Below are positions 12,104-23,910 of a stretch of DNA of 64,000 nt, piece by piece. The notes beneath the pieces are model-generated. The model did not search any database, was not told the DNA's origin, and saw only the letters and a program-made list of their open reading frames with translations. Each line of letters begins with the position of its first letter. Position 1 is the first letter of the stretch. The stretch comes from Roridomyces roridus (taxonomy: Eukaryota; Basidiomycota; Agaricomycetes; Agaricales; Mycenaceae). The position numbers were made by a program, and so were the translations under genes. Location: positions 45,698 through 109,697 of the forward strand of contig JARKIF010000112.1 of the NCBI GenBank assembly GCA_029378245.1. The letters run 5' to 3'.

Positions 12104-13992
12104 ATGTGTCTGCATTTGATCCGCATTGCCTCTTTGTTTTTGGTCGTTGCCGGTAAGCAAACAAAGACGACGGCTCCGCTTCCACCACCACCGCTGCTCT
12201 CGGTCTCGCTTCAAACCACTCAACCACCTTCAACCACGCCTCAAGTTTTATGGATAATTCAGACACAGACGTCGTCTGGCCAGGGGCCTCCTTCTCCGCG
12301 TTGACTCGACGTCGCTCGAGTGGTCACTCGTGCCACGGCCTTGACTCCGAGCCTGAGGCCTGGTGTCTCGAAGCCTCTTTAAGTTGTATGAACACCTACG
12401 CCGACAGACCCCGAACTTAGCTGGGTCCCACTGAGTCCCTGCTCATGCATCGCTGCCTTCACCATTGGCATTGGGATGTCCGATCCAGTGAGTCAATCAT
12501 GCCACACGCTCTTTGAGATTCCTAATTTGAAACAACCTCCAGCTCGATCTTTACAAGGCTCATCCGCGTGTGTTGTCTGGCGCCTTCTCCCTCGAGGAAG
12601 GTGCGATTCATTTGTGTCGAACTCGAGTCTCGGATACTGATGACTAGCATTCCTGCTGCACTCAAATGCTCCCCTGAAGTGTTCTGCCTCAAGTCCTGCT
12701 ATAATTCAGATTAATTGTGTCCTTTCGTCCATCATTTTTTTTAAAAAAATTTAATGAAAACAGCCTCTACAGCATACTATCCTGACCAACTGACACGGTC
12801 CTGGCAGTGGGTTGCTTTTTGGTGATGTTCTTGGACCGGTGTTCTGGCTCTCAAAAAGCGCCCCAACTGATCCGCTACATCAAGATAATGGCTCTCGAGC
12901 CACTCTCGGGTCAGCTCGAGCCTCGAGTGCGTTGTGTTTCTCAGTTTTGACTTACTCGAATGGCGCTCGAGCTGTGCTGACTACCTTAGGAGCGAGCCAG
13001 TTGATCACTCTGATCCGAGGAGGGTCGTGGCTACTACGGGGTAGATCCTACGCGCAGGGTGTGTTGGTACCCTCGGGTTACCAGGGCCCTGGAGTGCAGG
13101 CGGAGAGGGGTACCCTCGGGTACCCCGGGGTAAGGCTCGGGACAGTAGAGAATTCGTGTATATTATAGCGTAGTCAGTAAATAGTGAGGGTACCCTCGAC
13201 CATATTCGTATATGTACCCCAGTACCCCAAATCGAACTGATTTTCTGGCGGTGGGGTGAAATGAACAGATCATGCCCCTGGGGTCATTCAGGCATTATTG
13301 AGTGATTTTGACCCACTCCGCACCAAGTACAAAATCATGGCCTCTTCGGTGAATTTCAGGAACACTTCTGCTGAATTGGGTGAAGCCGAAATCATGGGAG
13401 AAATGCATGAAAATCAACGAGAACGATAAAAATGAACATTGATCGAGCTAGGGTGTTCTTCGATCGATCTGTATTCCGTCCGGACGTCCTTCGACGACAA
13501 CACTGTTCCACGGTGGGATATTTGAGCGCAGATGGACTTGAGAAGGGTGGATATTAGTCGTGTGGAGCATCTGCTGCGGATGAGGTCAGTGGTGTCACGC
13601 CTGTCACGGCGCTCCACTCCTTCCTCCCAACCCCCACCTCCCTTCTGCCCCCGTCCTCCTCTTCGACTCCTTCGCCCCAGAAACCCCCCTTCAACTCTAC
13701 TACATGGAAATACTCCCCTCCGGGCCATCTTCACACCCTCACGACGCTTGTAGGGCCTCCAAACGACCCAGGTTTGGGGGGCGTGCCCAAGCCGCCGTGG
13801 CGGTTGCGTGGCGGTCACAATTGGGTGTAGGATTTGATTGTTGGATATTCTGGCTCACTGCTGAGGCCAACGGGCATCCCGTACGTTGCTGATTCCGTTT
13901 TATGCACTCTGCTCTGACCCAACACTGAAGAAGTTCTCAAGTCAGCGGCCGTCGCAATTGGCGCCGGCTGCGGCGACTCTCGCTCCATCTCT
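12104..13992. other. Intergenic/repetitive, no supported gene
   Basis: Contains a GGGTACCCTCG-rich stretch at about 13065-13215 (several copies of GGTACCCTCG, some inverted) that looks like a decayed repeat, and an A/T run near 12740. Longer open frames at 13414-13818 are low-complexity Arg/Gly composition, not gene-like. Confidence 0.5.
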
Positions 13993-14302
13993 TCATACTA
14001 TCCAGTCACGGTGCGTAAGCTGTTGTTCTGCCGGCGTGGCCTGAGCGGCCGTGACATTTGGAAAAGAGAAGGGACACATGAAGGTGTTGTGGACAAGCTC
14101 GACGTTGAACATGCTGTATACACCGTCAGTTCGACACCGGTCGGAGCGGGTGAACAACACACAAGTCCATATCTATGGCCCCACCGAAGTCCAGGCTGAA
14201 GCTGCCATCGGAGGTGACACCACTGGGGGTATTGATCGTAATGGCAGCGTAGGCAGAGGAGGCGGCGAAGATGAGGGTGGCAGTGAGCGTGCGGGGGAAC
14301 AT
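13993..14302 (-). CDS. Small secreted protein (86 aa)
   Basis: Exons 14302-14163 and 14113-13993, with a 49-bp GT-AG intron, give 86 aa in frame. The start is followed by a textbook signal peptide (MFPRTLTATLIFAASSAYA), then a mature part beginning AITINTPSGVTSDGSFSLDF. The opening matches agaric secreted proteins with a Ser/Thr-rich beta-sandwich start, but is shorter than most. Only one Cys is visible in the mature part. The 3' end could have another exon. A MITE (14427-14860) lies 125 bp upstream of the ATG in the probable promoter. No biochemical role can be given. Confidence 0.55.
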
Positions 14303-14426
14303 GGCTGGTGGAGGGAGTGTGGGTGGGGTACAGAAGCAGCATGGTGGAAGGTAGGCGAATTTATCGTCCTCCAAGTCCTTGGCTCACGAAATGCCTCAAT
14401 GCCACCCAAGCCAAAAGTAAATCAAA

Positions 14427-14860
14427 CAGTGTTCGCCCAGAGGGCTTTGAATCTGGGTCCTGGAGGCTCAAAGGCCTTGCAAAGGTCAAAGGGCTTTTCT
14501 CATAGGGCATCTCAAAGGCCTCTGAGAAAAAATCACATTTTTCGAACATTAGATTTACGGCCACAGAACCTTGACAGAAACACAGAGATGAGCAGTTTTC
14601 TGAATGCCGAGAACCACACAGCTAATGTCCCTTTCTGTTTGAGTAGAAATGATGACAACAAAGGGGGGCGGGTTGTCGTGACTCGTCGGTGTGACTTGAT
14701 GCGCCTCCCGCCGGTGATTGATCGATTGATTGATGCGAAAAGCACGTGATCTCATAGGGCTCTGAGAGCTTTGAAATGTCACGAAAATGTTCATAGCCCT
14801 CTGCAGAGGGGTCTCAAAGGGCTATGAGCTCATAGGGCTTTGCCCTTTGGGCGAACACTG
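14427..14860. mobile_element. hAT-like MITE with perfect 8-bp TSD
   Basis: Ends CAGTGTTCGCCC and GGGCGAACACTG are exact inverted repeats. Both flanks carry AAATCAAA (14419-14426 and 14861-14868). Sub-terminal regions are full of CTCATAGGGC/GGGCTTTG motifs in both orientations. 434 bp, non-coding. Confidence 0.92.
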
Positions 14861-15067
14861 AAATCAAACATCTTTGAAATCTAGCCGCAAGTAGGGAACG
14901 GCACGAGAGAACCCGCGGGTATCCCCAGGCCTACCCGCAGGTTTACGATTCCTGCCCTGATTAGGAATCGTTCTTTTTAAACCGGGGCCTCAGGGGCATC
15001 AAACTTCGATCCCCGATATCCATTTGGAAGCGCTTCCGCGGCACTCCCGCTAGCTCTGCAAAGTTCT

Positions 15068-17117
15068 AGGGTGTGGTTTTTAACTCTGGTTAATTAACCA
15101 GTTAATAAACCGGTGTTTATAAACCCGGTTTATAAATGTTTGGAGGAAAAGGTCAGTTTATAATTCCAATTACATAATACAGCCGGCGCAAAGTGAATCT
15201 TTTCGTAGTCTATCCAGACCAAGTATGGGATAGAATTGCATGAACATTGCCACCAAACTTATGTGTGCATCATATGGCGGACCAAATGAGGTTTGATCCA
15301 GGCCTGATCACAGTTTTATGTGCCTGTGAATGGGCACAGTGACTACTGAGCGCTGATTTCCAACTGATCTCATACAGGATAAGGTTTGAATGTACCCAGG
15401 GGAAATACAGGAGGGGGTGGGTGAGTGCTGGGGTGAAAAATTCATCTCTGAGGCCATTTTCGAGGCCTTTTGAGGCCTGGTTTATTAACCAGTTTATAAA
15501 CACCCCGGTTTGCAAACCAGGTTTATAAACTGGTTTTTAATGGTCCGGGAATTATTGCTGTTTTCCCAAAAGTTGGGACAACCTGATCCGTGATCATTTT
15601 TTTTTTGATTTCAAGTCACCCGGCCGATCTGGCCATATCTCGCTGAATTCTGCACAGAGTTCCTTCGTTTGATCGCCGAAAATCATGTTTTCCACCATTC
15701 TTATTTATCATGTACCCGGTTTGAATATATTTGGGGTTCTCGGAATACTCGGATCCGCCGGATCGGCGATTTTTGGCGTAACCACAAGGTCGTTTCTGGC
15801 AATTCCTATGAAGCCAATATGTTTCTAACTACCCTAGGTACCCTCCCATCCAATTTCACGATTTTACGAGCCCGGGTGCCTGTGCTAGAGCCCGCCGAAC
15901 ATCACCCCCATCTCCGTGATGTGATGGGTGGATCACCGCTCCGAGATCCGCAATTGACGTGGCACTCCATCTTCTCTTTCCAGGTCCTCCTCATCGATAG
16001 CGACGTGGTGGCGACGTGGACGCCTGCTGGAGCGCTGAAGTCCAAGGGACGCGCCTCTGCCGCGGAGCAGCCTCCATCTTGCCTCCATCCACATCAATCA
16101 CACTTCAGGCCACGGCCCGCCGTCCGCAGTTTCCTCTCACCGCGCATCCGCGCTGGCCATCGTCAAATTTCGCCACACAGCCTCAGGCAGCTGGAGCTTT
16201 AGGAGCCACGGTCTGGCAACGGAGAGTTCCGAGCTGCACGGCGGCAGAAGTCTTGAGATTCGTGTACGAGGTGCGTCTGACCGACCACCGTCCCTGTGTC
16301 CCAGCTCATCCTCTACCCAGCTGCTGACCGCGCCCTGGGCAGCCCGCGGCCCTGTGTATGACGTAGCAGTCCTATTGTATCTCCTCGTGATCCAATATCA
16401 TGCCCATTGTTCGCGCCGCGGTCCAAGACATCCAGTCAACCAATTCACATCCTGGTACCTCGACTCTGACCTTTCTGCTGCTTCTCCGCGGCTCTCCGTG
16501 GCCGTACAACTCTTTTACGCGACTGAGCGCTCGGTCTTGGCCTCGTTCGACGTGCTGCGAGTCGATTCTTGTGTCGGGACCAATGCAGCGACCAAGCGCG
16601 GCAACTGCCAGCGCTGGCGGGTTGTCCCTCTCTGTTAAGATGCTCCGGGGTGTGCTCATTTCGCTGGTGCTTTCCGATGGACGCCAGGACCGTCCCGCCC
16701 TTCCAGAGGGTTCCGTTTCGGTCAAACCTCAGTACAATCTGAGATCACGTCGCATCATCGCTGGTCAGCGCGCTCTGGCGCACGCAACTCGCCTCCTAAA
16801 GTCGTGAAATTGCGGGGGAGGGTAGCTAGGGTACATGGCAATATACCCTGGGCATCAGAAACCCAAAGTACCATCGCGCAACGACGCTACAAATCACGCC
16901 GCCCGCCGTGGCCAGTATTCCACATACCTCAAATATATTCAAGCTGATTACATGAAAAATAAGAGCGATGGAAAACATGATTTTACAAGGTTAAACCAAG
17001 TGAGTCCGTGCAGGATTGCGTGAGATACAGAGGATTTTACACAGGGCATCAAGTCAACAAAAAATGATCGCGGATCAGGTTGTCCCAACTTTTGTGAAAA
17101 CAGCAATAAAAACCACA
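15068..17117. mobile_element. ~2-kb element with long terminal inverted repeats, nested insertion in the left arm
   Basis: The left end starts TAGGGTGTGGTTTTTA and the right end finishes with its inverse. About 200 bp of each arm match (15545-15780 plus, 16880-17105 minus), including TGTTTTC-CAAAAGTTGGGACA, ATCATGTTTTCCA and GAATACT blocks. The left arm is split by a 460-bp palindromic insert (15084-15545). The ends look hAT-like, but the flanks (CTGCAAAGTTC left, CTGCAAACTAC right) share CTGCAAA only with a 3-base offset, so the target duplication is uncertain. The interior 15790-16870 has open frames but no transposase that I recognise. Confidence 0.65.
15084..15545. repeat. Palindromic AT-rich MITE nested inside the 15-17 kb element
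   Basis: Built from inverted copies of TTTATAAAC, AACCAGTTTATAAAC and AATAAACCGG at both ends. It separates TAGGGTGTGGTTTTTA from the rest of the host element's left repeat, and the right repeat is uninterrupted. That order shows it inserted second. Confidence 0.6.
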
Positions 17118-17305
17118 CCCTACTGCAAACTACCCCCGCAGGATACGGGTACGCCGTTCGGCTAGTACCTGCGCACAGATTTTTCGAACCTCGAACCTCA
17201 GGTTCGGTGCAGGTTCGACCCCTCCTCTCGAACTGCACCGCGGGTCCGGTCCGGGGCTCGAACATGTTCGGTGGGGTTCAGAACCGAACACCGGCATCAC
17301 TAGTT
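17118..17305. repeat. GGTTCG-rich repeat ending in CATCACTA
   Basis: Dense CGAACC/GGTTCG motifs in both orientations, ending at ACCGGCATCACTA, which looks like the right terminus of another TAGTG-type element. Its left partner was not found. Confidence 0.4.
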
Positions 17306-17925
17306 GCATGTGTTTGGTCTGATAGGCGCGTGATACGCTCCGGCGCTCCTTTTACTCGTTTTCTTCAACGCCACAAGATTGGATTTCGAGACGGTGGACG
17401 CAGTGATGGGGAGTGCGAGCCTGAACGTGAAATCAGCGTCATCACTTCGTTTCCCGACGCCGTGAGCAGTTCATCCAACTTCAGACGCTGGGAACGACGG
17501 AAAATGCTGCACAGTATTAAATTTTTGTCATATTTGACCAAACCTTGCCTGCATCCCAATATGCGCTCTGTGAGGAAGTTCAGTCACGTCTGAAAGCTGT
17601 CGGAGTACAGAACTTTGTGCGGCCTTGTCCAAGACTTGACTTTGGGTTCAACAAAAATGGCGAGGATAATTAGGCAGCCTTTTTAGAGACTCGTGGACGG
17701 CGCAGGGTTGCAAGTCTTCAGACCCTATTAGAAGAGAAGTGGTTCAGAATTGAAGACGACTAGAGAGCGGCGGGTTTCAACGGTTGGCCGTAAGTACTTT
17801 ATCTTCCTTATCAGCTGGTTATCGGCCCTGTTGACGTGGGAACTTGATCAAATGCCGTTGTCATACCGATTTTGGCCTCGTCGCTTGACCTCCACATTGA
17901 CGTCGTCCGTCTCGTCCCCGAGACC

Positions 17926-18785
17926 ATGTTCATCCTCCTCAGCGGCCCCGCCTCCTTTTCATCGGCGGTGGCCACGCTCCCTGAGCCCCCCACGTGGCTC
18001 CACGTGCTACGCCTCCCGCTCGCCCTCCTCGCTTCTCTCATCCTCCTCCTCATCGCTCGCCATCTCATCTCCCGCCCCACTCTCCCAATCGCCCTCTCAG
18101 TCCAGCCAAAACTCATCGACGTCAAGACCTGTCAGCCACTCCCCGCGACCGAGGTACCTGCCTCCAGTGGCTCTGCCTCCCGCTTCCGGTGGCTCCCGTG
18201 GCTATCCCGATCGAAGGAGATGACCACGATCAAGGCAGCCACACCACGACCAGTCACCGCCACGCTGCCACTGCCCACACCGCAAGGCCGCGCACCCTCG
18301 CGTGCAGGCCCCGTCCGCCGCCCCGAGCCCGCACTCGCTCCGCACACTCAAGTCGATGTCGAGGCGCCCCTCCCTGCGCTGTTTGACTGCCAGACGCCTG
18401 TGTCGATGGCCAAGATTATCATGAGTCGGCATGTGCGTCCTTTTTTCTTTGTTGCCTCTCCCTTCCCTTCCCTTCGCTCGTCCGCGTCATCCCTCGCTGG
18501 TATGGCGTATGTATGTCGTTTCTCTGTTCCGCTCCACTCTGTTGCGGAGCCGGCGCAGTTTTTTTTGCTGCTTAAGGAGATCGTCCGCGTGTACTGTCTC
18601 ACACGTTTCGTCATGGGAAATTCTTTTGGCGTCGGGATCCTGTCCCCTCGACCCACTCGTCTTGCTATCCCTTCTCCCTCTAACCCTCATGCTGGCACTG
18701 ACAGTTGTTACAGACTTATCGTCGCCCCTCCCCACATCCATCGCGCGCACCGTCAATCTCTACGTCGCCTGCTCCATCGTCATGA
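17926..18785 (+). CDS. Single-pass membrane protein with Ser/Pro-rich tail
   Basis: Exons 17926-18432 and 18714-18785, joined in frame across a 281-bp intron and giving about 192 aa. The start ATG at 17926 has a good context (GAGACCATGT). The same frame is open for 18 codons upstream, so an upstream exon is possible. One clear membrane segment (LPLALLASLILLLIARHLI) lies at about residues 32-52, followed by a basic, Pro/Ala-rich region and a conserved-looking 'CQTPVSMAKIIMSRH' at the exon junction, then a Ser/Pro tail. The intron is long for this genome. The function is unknown. The sequence resembles a conserved agaricomycete hypothetical protein. Confidence 0.6.
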
Positions 18786-19185
18786 TGTGGCGTGTGCCCG
18801 AAAATAAATTTGTACGATTTCATTATGGGCGAAGAGACCGAGGGTGGCGGGTGGAACGAACCCCAACGGACTAACAGACACTTCTTGCTTGCTTACGGTT
18901 ATTCTTATTCGATCTGTTTTCTGTCTGTTTATGCAGATTCTCGTTAATTCGTTTTTGAACCCTCCTGCTCCTGCATCTTCAAATTCCAACTCAATCAAAC
19001 CACGTCGTGCGGCTCGTACAGTACTTCCTCCCATCCCACGCATGCGCAGCACCTCCACTCTCGTCTTGACGCTGAGTTTGATACCTCACTGGCGCGTCTT
19101 GTTTTTTTGGACGTGTGTGGATGGATGCGGCATCTGGGAAACAGCAAGAACTTCAAGAAAAAGTCGCAGTTTCCGATCTATGTGA

Positions 19186-20000
19186 GATCCAGCCCCGAGT
19201 CGAACGGGCGTCCAGTGGACTCTTAACTCTTGACTCAGACGGTCACTGTGTAACAAGTGTGCGTGCTCAAATGGATGGGACAGCTCATGGCTCTCAGAAC
19301 AGCGCCCAAGACTTGTCAATCAATACGGTGGGTACTGCGGTTCCAGTTCACTTTCGATTCGATTCGGTTTGTTCTGGCAGCTTTCACTTGACTGTGAGCG
19401 TTTATCCAGCCGATAAGAAGAAAAAGAACTCGGCCAACAACTTGATTGGTCATTTGGGACATGAAACGAGTGCTAATGCAGGCCCGGATGGATGTACGGA
19501 TCCCTGGTGCTCACGGCCATCGGTGGGACGGACACATATTTGAAAATTGATGCATAAAAAGTTATAAGTGTGCTCATGCACTACCCCAGCCCGACTCGAA
19601 CGGGCATCGAACTCCGAGTGGGACGGGCGTCGAGTGGAATATTAATCTAGTAACTTGAACCGCCCTCAGATAATTGACGCCGTGTAACAATTGTGCGTAC
19701 TCAAATGGATGGGACCGCTCATGACTCTCAGGACACTGCCGAAGACTCGTCATTTGGGACGGTGGTCGGGGACTGCGGTCGCCGGTTCCGACTGTGAATG
19801 TTTCTCCAGCTGAGGGGACTCTCAGCCAAAAGATTGGCGTCATCATTGGACCCAGAACATGAATGGGATGAGTACTCCCTCCTACTCAACGCCATCCGTG
19901 TGAGGGATGGCAAAGATGTCTTTGATGCGTTAGAAGTAGTGTGCCTCTCGTCTATTACCCCAGCCCGAGTCGAACGGGCATCGAACTCCATCGGGATGAA
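19186..20000 (-). repeat. Three tRNA-like (SINE-type) repeat copies
   Basis: On the minus strand each copy carries a T-arm/B-box-like hairpin, GCCCGTTCGACTCGGGC or a close variant (near 19195, 19590 and 19960 on the plus strand). Copies 1 (19190-19330) and 2 (19585-19765) share a further block about 90-130 bp upstream on the minus strand (GAGAGCCATGAGCTGTCCCA-like, CCATCCATTTGAG). Copy 3 is only the hairpin end. The B-box plus upstream block suggest a Pol III promoter derived from a tRNA, possibly Leu from the GAGTCAAGAG-type arm in copy 1. No complete tRNA fold is present. Confidence 0.5.
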
Positions 20001-20382
20001 TCCTGCATGGCTGAACGCTGAGGTCGGGCGTGTATCGGTAGCTGCCTGGACAAAGGAGTCAGAGATAGGATGATGCCACAGGTCTAAATTGCGCATTAAA
20101 TAAAAAGATTCAAGAGCTTCTGCCGATGACACGACTCCCGAGTTGCGCTTCGTGAGCAATGAGCCGCAAGGGACTGTCTGTTGCGAGGTGACTTGAGCCC
20201 TTCTCTCTGTTTGGTCATGAAGCGTGTTCTCGCTATTCATGGTGTAGAGGTTAATCTTTGTAGCGACTGTGCTTTAATTTAATTTGTTTAACTTATGGAA
20301 TACGCCCTGAGGCGCATCCCAAGATGTACACGGTACTCAACAGACACCGACCAAAGAGCGACCTGATTTTTCTTCAACCAAC

Positions 20383-21723
20383 TCAGCGACCCTGCCTCGT
20401 AGACAACGTGCTCCCGCTGACGTTACCACAGAGTGTTTGAGCAACTTCAATCTCGCGCGCCTTCTGCGTGTTTGTCTCATCATCACGCCCGCCAACGACA
20501 ATGGCCCGCGCGTTCAGCAGTACCTGTGTGGCGACTTTGTGTGAGAAATTTTGATCGTGAGGTAGACAAGAAGATCTACATACCAACAAGCTGTTTGAGT
20601 ACAACTTCCCGAGGAACCAGGCACCGGCAGCAAAATATTGTGTCTCCGGAAAGGCGAATGTCAAGATGATTTGGAGGACGGCACCGACGGCTTTGTAATG
20701 GGTGAGCATGGCCTACTTATATGATTATTTACTTGTAAACCTGGACACTTACCTGTGACAGCCCCGGTGCCAATGGTAGCCCTAATCAATGTTGATAGCC
20801 TGTTTTTCACGCGATTCGATACAGGTGCTGCCCGCTGGAGCTGGAACAGAATGGGAAGGTGAGTGGAGGTTCCGATGTTCATCATCTTCGAAATCCTCAC
20901 GTAGAAGGTCATGGCTCCTGCGATTATAACATCGCACATGGCACTGCCTGCGAGCCACACCTATCATCGTGATAATTTTGAAACAATGGCCGGTGAGGGA
21001 AACTCACAATGTACGGGTCTGGACCGTTCGAGGGGTGGTTTCCAGTCATCTTGAACGTGGTGGCTTTCGCCGTTGCTGAGGCGCATTGTAACAGAGCCAT
21101 CTTTCAGATTGAACGAAATGAAAAACCATAGAAATCAGCACACGGGGAGCGATCCGCACCAAGATCACCGTTCCTGTGACAATTTTTGAGCCAGAGAAGG
21201 AATATAGCCGAGCCGCGTAGAAGATTTGAACGATGGCAGCGATCAAGGCAGTAAGGACAGTCGCTGAAACCCATGTTGTCCACGCGGGAGCATCTGGGAA
21301 GTGGCCATAGGCGGATCCAAATACCCCATCTCTAACCAAGGGTCAGTCGATCAAATTGGAACAGGTGGCTGCTCACGAAGAACAGCCCATCAACGTGGTG
21401 TGCAAGATCTCCAGAATAAATACAGTATAGACAACAGTCTTTGCGATGACCCGATCGTTCGGAAATGCACAATAGTAATGAACTGATACGTGTTAACAAA
21501 TCTTGAGAGAAATCACTTGCAACTCACAGACTTGGACGATCAACGAGCCCATCAGCCCACAGTTGATCATCATTCCCACGATCTGTAAAGTGCGAGGTCA
21601 CTGACAACAGAAATAACGGCTTGAATGAGAGTTACGCTTGGGGTTGTTCTAATACAAACATCAGAAGACTGAATAAACACAAATGATGCAGACATACAAT
21701 GCAGAAACATTGGAGGTGGCCAT
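20383..21723 (-). CDS. Multi-pass membrane protein, DUF6534-type
   Basis: Nine minus-strand exons (21723-21698, 21648-21636, 21582-21528, 21482-21377, 21331-21160, 21100-21008, 20960-20753, 20690-20584, 20523-20383) join in frame to 306 aa. Every intron is 47-62 bp GT-AG. The family signature is clear: 'GLMGSLIVQVFHYYCAFPND', then 'VFILEILHTTLMG', a helix with 'LTALIAAIVQIFYAARLYSF', a helix before 'SNRVKNRLSTLIRATIGTGA', and the end 'GKLYSNSLLVLLNAR'. About six to seven membrane helices are predicted by eye. These proteins are strongly expanded in agarics and sit in a membrane. Their function is unknown. The gene looks intact. Confidence 0.8.
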
Positions 21724-22187
21724 TGAGTATCGCGCGGCTAAGTGCACTGGTTAAATATCATGTGTGGCGTCGTTGACGTATGGTTACTAGGGCCTGACAC
21801 TGACAGCGGAGTTTGGTGCTTGGAATAGCTGACGAATGAAGAGCCCTGTCAGGGCCTGGCGGGGACCTTGAAAGTTATCTCACCATTCGAGTTGTCTCCA
21901 TGCGACCGTGATGGATCAAAAACACATACAACCTGGGTAAAGTCGAGCAGCAGTGGAATGCTAGTTATTGCCGAGGCCAACGTACGCTGAGGTATGGAAC
22001 ATTGCAGAAAGCGGACAAAATCTGGGGGCCGAAGTGCAGACGTCGGACGTCTGCGTACGGGTGCAGAAGGGAATTTGAGACACCAACGGGCATGGTGACA
22101 GCTTTGAGTAATATGACCGAGGCGCCCGAGTGACCATAGGTCGTCTAGTCGTGGATGGAGCAGCACGGTAAGAGAGAGAACAAAGTC

Positions 22188-22834
22188 TAGTGCTGGCCAA
22201 ATACGAATATGATACGCCAAATCCCATATTATATTCATATCCATATCATATTCACCTCACCGCACTCGTATCGTATTTCTAGTGTATCGTATTCACCATG
22301 GTGAATACGATACAAATATACTTTGGATATATTCAAATATATTCTACCCCACATGAACCACCCAGTCCAGGCCCTTGTGAGTCCCCACTTGGTTGTGTCT
22401 TGGCCCAACATTGTGTCACAACATTGGCTGACACACTCTCCAGCATCGTAGTGTCAACCAGCAGCTAACAAGTTCATGGAGAAGAAGTATTCGGACCAAG
22501 GATCACTTGGCATTCGGATCAAAATTCCATTTTAGGTATTTTGCACAAGCAAATCACTGTTAGCAAAGCGGGACACCGGTGCCGATCATCAAGATCATTG
22601 TCAATTTTGTGATTGCCGTGCTCTCCGAGCCTGATTTGAGCCTCATTGCCAGTGGCCGGCGTATCTGAATATATTTCAATATGCCCACTGCATATCATAT
22701 TCATATCCATATTTTATCGTATTCATATTCAGACGTATTTGTATCCGATTGGACCCCAGAGCTCGTATCATATCCATATTCACCTGAATATATTCAAAAT
22801 ATATTTTCCCATATCGTATTTTTGGCCAGCACTA
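22188..22834. mobile_element. AT-rich hAT-like MITE
   Basis: Ends TAGTGCTGGCCAAATACG and CGTATTTTTGGCCAGCACTA are inverted repeats. The interior is packed with ATATTCATATCC and GAATATATTC motifs in both orientations. If the ends are taken as CTAG, the flanks are AACAAAGT and AACAAACA (6 of 8 match), consistent with a diverged 8-bp duplication. Non-coding. Confidence 0.75.
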
Positions 22835-23365
22835 GAACAAACAGGGTCCAGGCAGCGAGAACTGCGAGATTCAGTGACTCATCTTCTCTCACCTCGGAAA
22901 TCACCTCCGTCGTCACTGCCGCTCTCGTCACAGCGGCGCCTTCTTCGGTCCTCGGCGGCGGCGGCGTTGCGGGACCTTGAGGCAGGTGATACACGGTGTG
23001 TTTTGGCAATGGCGAGGCAATGGGGATGGTTAAAGAGTCCGATCAAATCAATCACATGACTTTCACATGACACAACGCATCTTGTCTTCGCCCACCATCA
23101 TCATCTCTCCTGCGCCACCTCCGTTCCCGACTCTCTCTCTGATGTGCGACACCCAGTGCGTATATCCCAGTCTCCCTCTTTGTTACCCACTGCTCACAGT
23201 CGTCTTATCCTCTAGGCCGGAATCAGGGATGCTGTGTCGTCACCCGTGCCTTTGGATGAAATTCAGGCTAATGTGCCAGGCGATAGAAGATCAAAGACTC
23301 TTGCTCCGAAGCCTAGAGAAGCAGAACTACGACATCCACAGCCAGCCCAACTGCATCTCGATCCG

Positions 23366-23640
23366 ATGACACGCATGCCACTCGAAATCGCATCCGACAT
23401 CCTGCTGCGGTGCCTTCCCAGCGAACCCAGCTCTCAGCCTTCCGATGTCCCCCAGTCTTTCTCCTCGTCTCGCGCTCTTGGCAGAATATTGCCAGTTCCA
23501 CACCCGCGACATCACGGACGATCGGGTTTCAGCGTCATTTCGCATGCGGCGATTCGACTCCCCGAAGTGATCATCTACCGCGGCTACTCTAACATGATGC
23601 AACCTCCTCCCAGGACAGAACAGCATCGGAAGTAGTCAGT
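23366..23640 (+). pseudogene. F-box gene relic
   Basis: The frame at 23234 contains 'MTRMPLEIASDILLRCLPSE', the standard agaric F-box opening. The next conserved block ('LLVSRSWQNIASSTPA') is in another frame from about 23450, showing a frameshift. No complete gene can be read. It runs directly into the MIC12-like relic downstream. Confidence 0.6.
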
Positions 23641-23910
23641 TTCAACCCTCCCGAGGCGACCGCCGATCTGATGCACCCAAAATCGTAGCCTCCACGCACT
23701 GAACACCCGCCTCGTCGAGCGCCCCGCGCTCATCATGGCCCCACCTTCGGCCGCCACGCGGATTAAACCGCCGCCCCTCAAAGTCGTGCTCCAGGAGCGC
23801 TGGAATCAAGAGATTACGGCGCTATTCGAGGGATTGACGGATTAGAATGACCGTGCGCAAGAGTGGGCGCGGACGGAGTTGTATGCTGGGGCGGTGGAAT
23901 CGAGTGAGCA
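23550..23910 (+). pseudogene. MICOS subunit MIC12-like relic fused to the F-box relic
   Basis: Sequence from about 23565 reads 'GYSNMMQ...RTEQHR', an intron with GT-AG ends (about 23633-23687), then 'LHALNTRLVERP', 'APPSAATRI', 'QERWNQEITALFEGLTD', a stop codon TAG at 23843-23845, and in the same frame 'NDRAQEWARTELY'. This order matches the small inner-membrane MICOS protein family as I remember it from basidiomycetes, with the Trp codon expected after 'GLTD' changed to a stop. No N-terminal membrane segment is present: the 5' part has been replaced by the F-box fragment. The family name is a memory-based inference. Confidence 0.45.

Noticed and set aside
13414..13818. Minus-strand 134-codon frame
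   Set aside because: Arg/Gly/Trp-rich translation of a C/T-rich DNA stretch; no start context or family.
17872..17925. Upstream start for the single-pass membrane protein
   Set aside because: The frame is open but has no ATG before 17926, and no acceptor AG was found to support an upstream exon.
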